Source: Diacronema lutheri (Eukaryota > Haptophyta > Pavlovophyceae > Pavlovales > Pavlovaceae). Taken from it: a stretch of DNA of 64,000 nt. Each line of letters opens with the position of its first letter. Within the stretch, counting starts at the first letter, position 1. The DNA lies in the NCBI GenBank assembly GCA_019448385.1, contig JAGTXO010000004.1, positions 496,001 through 560,000 of the forward strand, in the 5' to 3' direction. This document shows, one piece after another, positions 32,401 to 40,599 of the stretch. The position numbers and the translations under genes are program-made. The notes under the pieces are model-generated. The model did no database searches. It saw only the letters and a list, made by a program, of their open reading frames with translations, and was not told the DNA's origin.

Positions 32401-34673
32401 GCGGCGCCACTGCCGGGGGCGCGGCTCGCCGCGCGCACCGCGCGCCGCCAGGCCGGCGCGAACATGAGCGCCGGCTCGAGCGCCGCGAGCGCGCGCGCCT
32501 CGCGCGCGTCGCTCGCGCCGAGGCGCGGCGGCACGCGCGCGGCTCCGCGCGGCGCGGTGCCTCGGAAGCGTGGGCTCAGCGTGTAGGCGAGGTGCTGCGG
32601 CACGCCGCGCGCCTCCGCGCGCGCGCGTCCGTCCTCGACCTCGCGCCGCGCCTTCGCGATCGCCGGCGTGGCGCGCGCGAGCCAGTCGGGGTCGGCGGGC
32701 AGGTGGATCACGACGAGAATCGGCGCCCAGTCCAGCCGCGGGTTCTTGTGACGGTCGGGCACGACCCACACGAGCAGCACCGTGCCCTCCGCGCCGCACG
32801 CCGCCTCGTAGATCCTGGGCTGCGAGCGCCAATCGGGCCTGACGCGCAGCGCCCGCGCGTGGTCGATGGCGGCGGCGCGGTCGCCATTGAAGTGAACCGT
32901 CGTCACCTCGCCGATGACGGACCGGCCGGACCGCCAGCAGAACACCGCGTCCGCCGACCCGCCGGCGATGGCCGCGAGCGATTCGGGCGCGGCGAGCCGC
33001 GGCAAGCCCTCGAAGGCGGCAAAGTCCTCGTGCGCATTGTACACGCCGCCCCAGCCGTCGTGCGCGTACGCGCGCGCGGCCGCTCGTACCGCGCGCGGCT
33101 GGTTCTCCACGCCCGACGTCATGTGCCATGTCGTCCCCGCGAAGCCGGGCTCGCCCAGCTCGGCCCGCACGACGGTACCGTACCCCGCGCCCTGCGTCGG
33201 GGCGGCGAGGTGGTGCATGCCCGCGCCGGTCACGCCCTCCGTGCGCTGCCGCGTGACGATCGTGCCCGTCGCGTGCGCGAAAAGCGTGTCGACCACGGCG
33301 GGCGCGCGCCCGCTGTTCGCCCGTAGCCGCGCCCTGCCCGCTTTTAGCTGCTCGGGGTCCTTGGCGTCGTACACGCGCGCGTCCGCGTCGCCCTCATCAG
33401 GCGCAGTGTAGACGCAGCGGCGTTCGAGCGGCGCCGAGCCACCGCCGTCCGCCGCCGCCGGCGAGGTTGGCGCCGCGCCCGCCGCCACCGCGCTCGTCGC
33501 CGCCGTGCCCGTCGCCACCGCCGCAGCCGCCGCGCCCGCGGGGTCGTCGTCCCCGTCCTCCGCGCCCTCCCCGTCGTCAGCGGTGGTGGCGTCGCCATCG
33601 TCCCCGTCGCCCTCGCCCCCGCCGAGGCTGCTGAATGGTCGGGGCCCCCACGCCGAGGCGGCGCGCCGCTGCGGCGCACGCGGCGGTGGCGCTCGCGACG
33701 GCGGCCTTGGCGCCGCCGCGCCGCGCGGCCTGGCCGCCGTCGACAGCGCGCGGCCTGCAGCGCCCGTGAGCGCGTCGAGCGCGGCCGTGCGTGCGATGCG
33801 ATCGTCGGGCGCGCGCAGCGCCGCCTCGACGGCCTGCAGCAGCCCGTCGGGCGCGGATCCGCCGACACTGGCATCGCACGCCTCGGCGAGCCGCGCGGCC
33901 TCGGCGAGCCGCGCGGCCTCGCGGGTGAACGGGCCGAAGCGCCTGGCGCGGTCGCCGAGCAGAGCGCCGATGGCGGCGCGGAGCGTGCGCGCGCGGGTCT
34001 CCTCGTACGCGGCCGTCGTGAGGCGCGCGAGGCGCGCGTCCAAAGCCTTCTTGATGTCGACAAGGACACTCGCGCGGCGGCCGTAGAGCGTCGATGCGCT
34101 CGCCACGACCTCGGCCGCGACTGTTGCCGCGGCGAAGCAACACGCGGCCCCACTCTGCGGGGGCGCCTTGAAGGCATCGATGGGCGGCGCTGTTCTGCCG
34201 ATGCGCTGCGCAAGCTTCTTGATGAGCACGCCGGCCGCCGTGGCGTACGCCGATTCGCCGTTGCCCAAGGTGCGCGAATCGGCGAGCAGGGCGAGCGCGG
34301 CGCCGGGCGGCGCGCCGCGCTGCGCGGGCGGCGCGAGGAGCAGGTACGCCGCCGTCCAGTGCACGAGGCCGCTGGACGCGCGGAGGCAGAGCGGTAGCAC
34401 GACCACGAGCACCTGCCCAAACCGGTCCGCATCCGCGCATGCTTTGCGCAGGTTGCGCAGCGCCACCTTGAGCGCATGCTGCGAGCACCCCGTGTCGCCC
34501 ACCCTAACCCTGCTCGTGCCGAAATCCGCGTAACGCAGCAGGGCGATGAGGCAAGTGGATGGGACCACGTGGGGGTGGGTATCTCCCGGCGACAGAATGG
34601 TGCTGAGGGCCAGCGAGAAACTGTCCGAGCCGCCCCGCCCGCCGGGCAAAGCGTCCTTCACGGAGTCCTCCAT
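15808..34673 (-). CDS. Giant polyprotein: C48-like proteases, YqaJ nuclease, chromodomain and C-terminal Fanzor nuclease
   Basis: Exon 1 is 34673–17661 (5,671 codons without a stop), exon 2 is 17532–15808. The intervening 128 bases are a GT–AG, phase-0 intron inside the Fanzor part, a feature known for Fanzor genes. Predicted length is about 6,245 residues. Seen in order: C48-like protease (H105, D132, C178/179); a membrane segment near 1095–1122; Arg/Ala-rich regions; tandem FAPAADGVFPAPL repeats (near 2300–2380); a second C48-like protease (H2552, D2575, C2621); a poly-Pro/poly-Ala run; a YqaJ-type nuclease (D4102, E4117, K4119); weak protease-like modules near 4,350, 4,810 and 5,060; a chromodomain (5236–5287); and the Fanzor domain to about 6,100, with an Asp/Gly-rich acidic tail. 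Self-cleavage by its proteases is plausible but inferred. It might instead be several genes joined by unseen introns. Confidence 0.75.
16245..18530 (-). other. Fanzor (eukaryotic TnpB-like) RuvC nuclease domain
   Basis: Fanzors are eukaryotic relatives of TnpB, shown in other organisms to be RNA-guided DNA endonucleases. N-terminal helical part from VVKRSTLNAGPQ; RuvC-I is VVVAADPNMGN with Asp 5846 of the polyprotein; the second acidic residue is Glu 6028 in FVPEPYTSMHCS, placed next to the zinc ribbon as in Fanzors with a relocated glutamate; RuvC-III is VHRDYNAARNIF with Asp 6088. Zinc-ribbon cysteines are in MHCS, QRCG and CPACN. All three acidic residues are present, so the nuclease could be active. 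A 128-nt intron (17533–17660) lies between the N-terminal and RuvC parts. After the domain comes a tail of some 80 residues of Asp and Gly. Confidence 0.85.
18812..18985 (-). other. Chromodomain within the polyprotein
   Basis: YEVEAVVDERRKAGKK, EFRIRWRGYDESADTWEP and DLVAQFRKTR make a complete chromodomain: first strand with the Y-x-V-E start, the W-x-G-Y-x-x-x-x-x-T-W-E-P core carrying aromatic-cage residues (Tyr, Trp, Trp), and the closing helix. Chromodomains bind methylated histone H3 tails, and in chromoviruses and some DNA transposons they steer insertion. Here it lies about 95 residues before the Fanzor domain. Confidence 0.92.
20712..20845. repeat. Ala/Pro-coding 21–24-bp repeats in the polyprotein
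   Basis: Tandem variants of a GGCGGCGCGGCGGCGGGC-like unit encode a run of APPPAAAPPPAVAPPP type on the minus strand, a flexible linker between polyprotein modules. Confidence 0.8.
22060..22660 (-). other. YqaJ / lambda-exonuclease-like nuclease domain within the polyprotein
   Basis: RSPRWHDERWEEVTGSKVGD is the characteristic YqaJ start. It is followed by ILGEAVALRKLAAAYGI, FAFSPDGLAI (Asp 4102), VLVEVKTLTKAG (E4117-x-K4119) and HRDQLQLGMHVLG. These form the PD-(D/E)xK core with the downstream Gln. Viral and phage relatives are 5'-3' exonucleases used in recombination and DNA repair. All key residues are present. Confidence 0.85.
26350..26430. repeat. (GGC)n trinucleotide run coding poly-Ala
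   Basis: About 27 consecutive GGC/GCC triplets, followed to about 26530 by an interrupted GGC-rich stretch coding Pro and Ala. In frame on the minus strand, so length changes by whole units would keep the polyprotein open. Confidence 0.9.
26790..27330 (-). other. Second C48/Ulp1-like cysteine protease module
   Basis: SGHFTALRLVRV (H2552), AVLVDTLASP (D2575) and QRGATCGLAIVG (C2621 with the family Cys-Gly) give a full triad in the right spacing. An N-terminal PANSALLAW block stands where Ulp1 relatives have a W-L-x-D-x-x-I segment. This is the best preserved of the internal protease-like modules. Confidence 0.65.
27530..27790. repeat. Imperfect ~60-bp tandem repeats in the polyprotein
   Basis: Four to five units encode variants of FAPAADGVFPAPLAAAAA. 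The plus strand shows the recurring GGGAAAACGCCGTCGG-like block. Linker region just N-terminal to the second protease module. Confidence 0.75.
34100..34560 (-). other. N-terminal C48/Ulp1-like cysteine protease module
   Basis: The order His-Trp (GLVHWTAAYLLL, H105), Asp-Ser (LLADSRTL, D132), then Gln and Cys (PPQSGAACCF, C178/C179) is the arrangement of the adenovirus-protease/Ulp1 clan. It sits at the very N-terminus of the polyprotein. It may process SUMO- or ubiquitin-like conjugates or the polyprotein itself. Confidence 0.6.
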
Positions 34674-36578
34674 CTGCAGACTGTGGGCACGTCAGTGTCC
34701 GGATGGCGGCCCGGATGATACTTGGGAGAATTTACATGATGCCCTAGAGAATGCCCCGCTCTCCCACAACCAGGACCCGCCAGCGCGCCGAGCCTACTCG
34801 TTTGCCCGCGCCGCCTCTCTTTGCGCGCCCGAGCGCGGCCTCCGAGCGCGGCCAACGTCCTCCGGGGGCGTGCATCGTGGCTGCTCGGAGGGGCTGCGAC
34901 GCGGCGAAAGCTCGCTGCGCGGCCGCAACGTGAGCGCGCGCGCGCGGCCGCGCGCCGGCCTGCGCTGCTCTGCACGGCCGCGCGCCGGCCTGCGCAGCCT
35001 CGTCGCGCAGCGTGAGCGCGAGCGCGCGCGAGGCGAGCTCGGCGGATGGGTGCGCGGCGGCGTTGGCGGCGGGTGCGGCGGCAGGCTGGGCGGCGGGTTT
35101 GGACGGAGAGTGTCGGGGAAGAACGGGGCGCATCCTGGCTGGGAGTTGGACGGCGCCCACCACGCGCTGGCGGATCCTGGTTGCCACCACCACCCCCCCC
35201 CCCCCCCCCCGGAGACGAGGACCAGGGGCATGGCCGACTCGCTGCGCCGCACAGCGCGCGGCGCGCGGCATGCTGCGCGACCTCAAGCACATCCAGCCGC
35301 GCTCCGCCCACGCAACGCGCGCAATGCCGCGTTGCACTGCAGGTGTGCACGTGCGGCTCTCACGCGCACTGTGTTGCACGAACGGCATCACGCCACCGAG
35401 CTGCGTCCGGACCACGCGCCGCGCGCAGGCGACCACACAGGGGCGCGCCGCGCCGCGCGTGCGCGCCCTCGCAACCGTTGCAGCACGCTCTGCCTTGCAC
35501 TGCGCCGAGCCGCCGCGCGCTGTGCGCGTGCATGCAGGGCGCACGCGTGCGACGAAGCGCGCGCGCGGCGAGGCGCGCGGGCGGCTCGCTGCGCGGGCGG
35601 CAACGCGCCCAGCTGCGCCCAGGCCAGGCGCGCGCCCGCGAGTGCCACCGGGACGCACTGCCCCCGCCGGGGTCGCCGCGCGCTCTGTGTGTGCGCTCGC
35701 GCGCTGCGAGCGCGGCGGAACGTTCGTGCATGGCGCGAAGAGCGCGGCACCCGAAGACGGCTGCCCCGAGCCCGCGCCGGGTGGCAGCGAGCGGCGGCAC
35801 CTCCTCGGCGAGCCCGCCCCGCGCCTTCCCCTCCACGTGGCGTTTTGAGGCAGACGGACACGCGCCCACACTGCGACTGGGCACGCTGCTCGAGGCAGAC
35901 ACGCACCCAACGCGCGCGCACCACGCGCCCGCGTCGGCGGGCCGGTGTGAACGAGCGAGAGCTCGGTGTCGCCAACGGGGGCACGGGCGCGACTTCGGTC
36001 CGCCTCTCGACGGACGCAGGCGACGCTGCCGGGAACTTCCCCGACGCCTGCACATCCAGGGCTTCGAGGTACAGAGCTGGGCAACAGTGCCGCTCGTCAC
36101 CGATGAGGCGGCCAAGCTCGCTATCCTTGCTGCCCTCGGCTCCACCAAACAGCCGGGCGACCCAACGGTTCGTGATCGCCTGGCCGCCAGGTGCGAACCG
36201 CGCCCGTGCAAGCGCTTCACCCGCATTCTCCGCCCCGCTGCGGACGTCCGCCTGCCGGCCGCGAACACGGCCGGTGCGCGTTGCCGCCTGGCCCAACACG
36301 AAAACCCGCCCGCCCCCGAGGCCGCAGGTCCTACCTGCCCAAGCGCAGCCCAACGGCACGCAGACAGCCCGCCTTGGCAACCGACTCGTGCGCGAGCGCT
36401 CCGCCCTCCACAAGAGCCTGCCCCACGCCACCGCCGACGCGGAGCCAGCGCAGCCGACGCCCCTCCGCGACGCTCGCGCCGCAAGGCGCAAGGGCCCCGG
36501 CGAGACGGCGTCAACCAAGCCCGCCGCTGGCACAGCGCCGGCACCCGGAGCCCACCCCAAGCCCCCGCGCACGCCTCG

Positions 36579-36611
<33 letters not shown>

Positions 36612-37013
36612 ATCGGCGGACCGATTGCGTTTTGGTGCGCCAGGCTCAATGCGCCATCGCAGTGGCGGGCCCGCAGACGCAGACGCTGACATGCCCAACG
36701 CTGGGCACTGAGGCCGCAGGCCGGCCCTCCTGGACCTGGCGGGCGAGCTGCCCGCGCAGCGGCCACGCGAGCCTCGCACTGACCGTGGCGGTCGCTGCCA
36801 CCGTGATAGCTGCGGGTGCGGCGGCCTTGGCCCCAACCCCATCATCCGTCTTCATCCCCGCCCTGCTCGCGCTCGCGGCCTACGTCGGCAATCCCTGCAC
36901 CGGGATCCGCCCCGCGAAGTCCACACAAGACTTATCCGTGCTGCACGCCAGCCGCGCGCGCCGACGCGCGCCGCTCCCACACGCTCACCTCCGTTTCCGC
37001 GGGCGGCCCAACG

Positions 37014-37055
<42 letters not shown>

Positions 37056-37606
37056 CAGGCGGCCATCGAGCCGCATTAGCACACCCGCCCGGGGCCTCCC
37101 GCCGCACCCGCAGCGGCTCGGCGCCTTGAATCCTCCCGTCCCCCGGGGTGAGGCCTTCAACCCGGGCCCAGCGCGCTCCGACTGCCTCACGCGCGCCAGC
37201 GCCAACCTCGGCGGCATGGTAGACCCCGAGCGAAAAGCCGCACTTCTCGCCGTCCTCGTCAGGCGCAAGTACGTTATCCTGCTCCTACTGCCGACGCGGC
37301 TCCCGCGCGCGCGGACTACTACGCCGGGCAGATCGCCGCAGACGCACGTGAGTGCACACGTGCGGACAAGGCGCACACGCTCGACGTCCAGTTAGCGCAC
37401 GTGCACGTGCGCGCCACTGGTCACATTTGAGCGTCCGTGCTCGCCCACAGCGTCGCCATCCACAAGATGCGCGCTGGAGCCATCCAAGCAGGGCTCTGCC
37501 TGCTCGGCTTCCGCAAGGCAATTTGGGCCGCGGACAGCGGACAGCGGACGGCGTGCGCGTGCGAGGTGCGAAAGGAGGAAGAAGGTAGGGAGAGTTGTGT
37601 GTGTGT

Positions 37607-37638
<32 letters not shown>

Positions 37639-38039
37639 CGGCCGCCGGAGACGAGGACGCACTCACCGCTGTTGGCAATGCGCGCGTCACGGAGACAACT
37701 TGGCGGGCCTCGCACGCAGCTGGGCCGATCGCCGCCGTAGAGATGTCTGCAGCCGTCTCCGCGATGCCGATCGTCGCATCTGTTGGCACCGCTGCCATCT
37801 GCCGCACCCGCGGCCAGGCTGCCGGCAAGGTCGGCGCGTCGGGCTCCGAGCTCGGCCACGCAGGCGATGCGGCCGACGGCGGTGACGCTGAGCCCAGCGC
37901 CGGGTCCAACGGCTCCACGTCGAGCCGGCTGTGAACGAGCATGCTCGCACCACTTGCCCACGCCAGCGCGTCGGACTCAGGCACGTTGTAGATCTGCGCG
38001 GGCAACGCGCGTGCGTGCGGCAGGCGCGCGCGCGAGCTT
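34674..38039. other. 3.4-kb stretch with homopolymer tracts and no assignable gene
   Basis: Frames here are Arg/Ala/Pro noise or short pieces. Poly-C runs lie at about 35192–35210, 36578–36611 and 37016–37053, and a poly-G run at about 37607–37633. A plus-strand piece near 35.95–36.02 kb reads LGVANGGTGATS, a motif seen in viral and phage tail-fibre-like repeats. A hydrophobic stretch (SLALTVAVAATVIAAGAAAL) lies near 36.77–36.83 kb. These may be remains of further genes of the block. Nothing can be delimited. Confidence 0.5.
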
Positions 38040-39062
38040 TCAGGCCACGCGCGCGTGCCGCGCGGGAGGACGGGGCGGTTGCGGCTGCGCTCGACCGCCG
38101 GTCGCGGCACCGAGCGACCGTGCGCGCCGCCGCACGTTGTAGTCGTCGCACGGAAACCAAGCCTCGTTGCGGAGCACGATGGCGACAAGGTGCCCGCTCA
38201 TCGGCCCCTCGCCCACGTGCACCACGCCGGCGACGGGGAGGTGGTCGCGCCCGCCGAGCAGCAGCCGCGGCGCGCACACGAGCGCGCGGTTGTTCTTGCA
38301 CTGCGAGCCATTGCCGCGCGTCGTGCGCGGCGCCTCGACAGCAATGCTGGCTGGCGTGAGCACGCCCGAGTGGCCCGCGTTCGTGTGGCGATCCCGCGGC
38401 GGCCCAGCGGCGCCCCCCAGAGCGTGTGCAAGCGCGCGCGCCGCATCGCCGCCGACGCTGACGAGTACGGCGATGCCCTCGCCGGCCTCTGAAGGCACGG
38501 CGATCTGCTCGAGCACTGGCCCGACGCGTGTGTCGGCTTCAAAGGCCGCAGCGAGCCCGGGCACTCGGCCGAGCAGCAACCGGAAGAACTCAGCGGCATC
38601 CTGCGGCGTCCTTCGCGCGCCACGGCCCGAGATGACGTCGATGACGGACACAAGACACAGCCGTGTCGGCGCCCTGGTGTCCTCGATCAGCGTGCCAAAG
38701 TCCCGAAAACGCGCCCTCTCGACGCTGTTGGCACGGCGCGAAGCGGAGCGAAGCATCGCACGGAGCATGTTCAGGGCGAAGAGCGATTGCATAAGGACGG
38801 TCGTGTAGCACGCGCTGCCCTCGTTTTTCGCGCCTGCGCCGCGCCGCGCAGCGCCGGGTGTGCGGGGTGCGCACGCACGGTTTGCGGCGGGATGGAGGGA
38901 GGCTGGCTGGGCGCGCGCCGAGCCCGGCAAGCCGTGCAGGCGCTCACCACGCGGCACGCCGGGCACTCTCACCGGCCACATCGGGCCGTCAAACGCGTCT
39001 TCCACAGGCTGCCGACCGACGACGTAAAACTTGCTCAAGGCGCCGCGCCGTGCACGCGCCAT
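38040..39062 (-). CDS. Small USP-type deubiquitinase
   Basis: 340 residues from ATG 39062. The Cys box is KNEGSACYTTVLMQSLFAL (the family's N-x-G-x-x-C-Y pattern, with Cys near 38.81 kb). The middle QDAAEFFRLLLGR corresponds to the QDAxEF block. The His box is GPMSGHLVAIV followed by AWFPCDDYNV (the family's GHY...W...DD). All three boxes are present in one open frame, so it could be active, removing ubiquitin from conjugates. It lacks the zinc-binding fingers of typical USPs and is about as short as the family gets. It shares strand with the polyprotein and helicase and probably belongs to the same block. Viral and mobile-element deubiquitinases are known. The upstream open frame (to about 39.45 kb) looks like leader. 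Confidence 0.65.
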   Translation of the reverse strand: MARARRGALSKFYVVGRQPVEDAFDGPMWPVRVPGVPRGERLHGLPGSARAQPASLHPAANRACAPRTPGAARRGAGAKNEGSACYTTVLMQSLFALNMLRAMLRSASRRANSVERARFRDFGTLIEDTRAPTRLCLVSVIDVISGRGARRTPQDAAEFFRLLLGRVPGLAAAFEADTRVGPVLEQIAVPSEAGEGIAVLVSVGGDAARALAHALGGAAGPPRDRHTNAGHSGVLTPASIAVEAPRTTRGNGSQCKNNRALVCAPRLLLGGRDHLPVAGVVHVGEGPMSGHLVAIVLRNEAWFPCDDYNVRRRARSLGAATGGRAQPQPPRPPARHARVA

Positions 39063-40599
39063 GCGCGCGCTGTTGCGGGCTGCGCAGCAGGGACGACGGG
39101 GGAATTGGCGAGCGAGGGTTGGGCGCAGATCAGCGTGGTGGCGCGGCAAGACGAGCGCGCGCCGGGCGCCTGGCGCGGAGGCGCCCCGCGCGAGGACGCG
39201 AGCCGCTTCTCGCACCGGACGGGCGCCCACGCGCAAGCCGGCTTTCGAGGGCTGGTGGATGGTGGCAGATGCCGAAACGGACACATGGAATGATGCGTCG
39301 GCGGCGCGAGCGCGGGACGATCTTGCCCGGGCAATTTTGCGCACGCTGCCAGCGCGCGTATGCGTGCGCATGCAGCGGGCGGCGCGCACGTTGCGCGTGA
39401 CGGGGCGCCGAGCGGCACACCGGCGGGGACGCGCTCGCCGCTGCCGTGGCATCGTACGCTGCCTGCGTGCTGGCCCGCACGCACGTTGCCGGCGCGAGGG
39501 GACGGCGAGTGCGCCTCGGCCGAACAGGCGCGAACGTTACGCCCGAGCGCGTGGCCGGGCCCCGCCGACTGCACGCAGCGCCGGCCCAGGCGCGCATCCG
39601 CCCGACGCGGATTTGGACGACGCATCGACCGGCACGCCGAGCGTCTGCGCCCGCCTCGCGGCCGGTCGCGCCGGCCCCTCTTCGGCCCGAGGCCGCACGT
39701 CCGCCGCGCGCCGCTTTGGCGCGCGGCGCGGCGCTCCCGGAACGCGCATGGCACACGCGCGGTGCGCGGGCACGCCCGCAACGCGCCATTCCAGCGCGAG
39801 CAGTTCGGCAAGCTTGCAGCGCGCGAGCAGCCGGGCATGTGCCGCGGAAACACAGTTCGCTGTGTGCGCCGGCCGCGACGACACGGCGTAGCGGCGCGAG
39901 GCTGGCCGCCGGGGCCACGGGCGTACTGCCGTGGCGCGACGCCATGGTATGAGCATTAAATTCATCGGGGGGTGGGGTGGGGGGGGGGGGGGGGGCGCGT
40001 TGTGCGCACTTGGCGCGCGAGTAGTGCGAGTGGCGGGCGAGCCTCGTCGCCCACGGAGCCCGCCCCCGGCTCGGCGGCGCGCCGCCTGCTCGCCGGGTCG
40101 CGCACCGCCGTCGCCGCCGCTGCGCACTTGCCCAGCTTGCCGGCAGGCGGCAGGCGGCGGCGACGGCGGCGGCGGCGGCTGCGGCTGCGGCGCGAGCGCG
40201 ACGCCGGGCGGCGGCAGCGCCGACGGCACGCGCGCAGCGGCGACCCACGCGGCGGCGGGCAGCGCGCCAGCGTGAGGCCCCTGCGCGCCGGCCGCATTGG
40301 CTTGGCGCCGCCCTGCGCGCCCTAGAAGGGCGCGCAGGTACGCGGGCCGGTCGCGCGGCGCGCGGTGCTGGCGAGCACCCGACGGCTGCGCGTCGGCGCG
40401 AGCGGCGCGGCGGGCGTCGCGCCGGCGGGTGCTGGCCAGCACCGCGCGCCGGCGGCGCGCCCGCCGCCAGCGCGCCGCCCGCCGCCGGCGCCGCGCGCGC
40501 CGTCCGCGCCCGCCGCCACCGCGCGCCGCCGCCGCGCATTCGCGCGCGGCGGCGACGGCGGCCGCGGCGAGCGCCGCCGCCGCCGCCTCGCCACCGCTG
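39063..40599. other. Stretch between deubiquitinase and helicase
   Basis: Mostly Arg/Ala-rich frames. A poly-G run of about 20 lies near 39975–39998, and a Pro/Gln-rich stretch (minus) near 40.15–40.2 kb may be the helicase tail. A palindromic GCTGGCCAGCACC-type motif recurs near 40.37–40.44 kb. No separate gene can be supported. Confidence 0.4.

Noticed and set aside
17664-32586. Very long plus-strand open frames opposite the polyprotein (about 700 to 1,290 codons)
   Set aside because: They are Arg/Ala/Pro-rich shadows of the GC-rich minus-strand gene, show no domain, and start and stop at arbitrary places.
34546-36711. A 721-codon plus-strand gene upstream of the polyprotein
   Set aside because: Low-complexity Arg/Ala/Pro text spanning poly-C tracts, no conserved motif.
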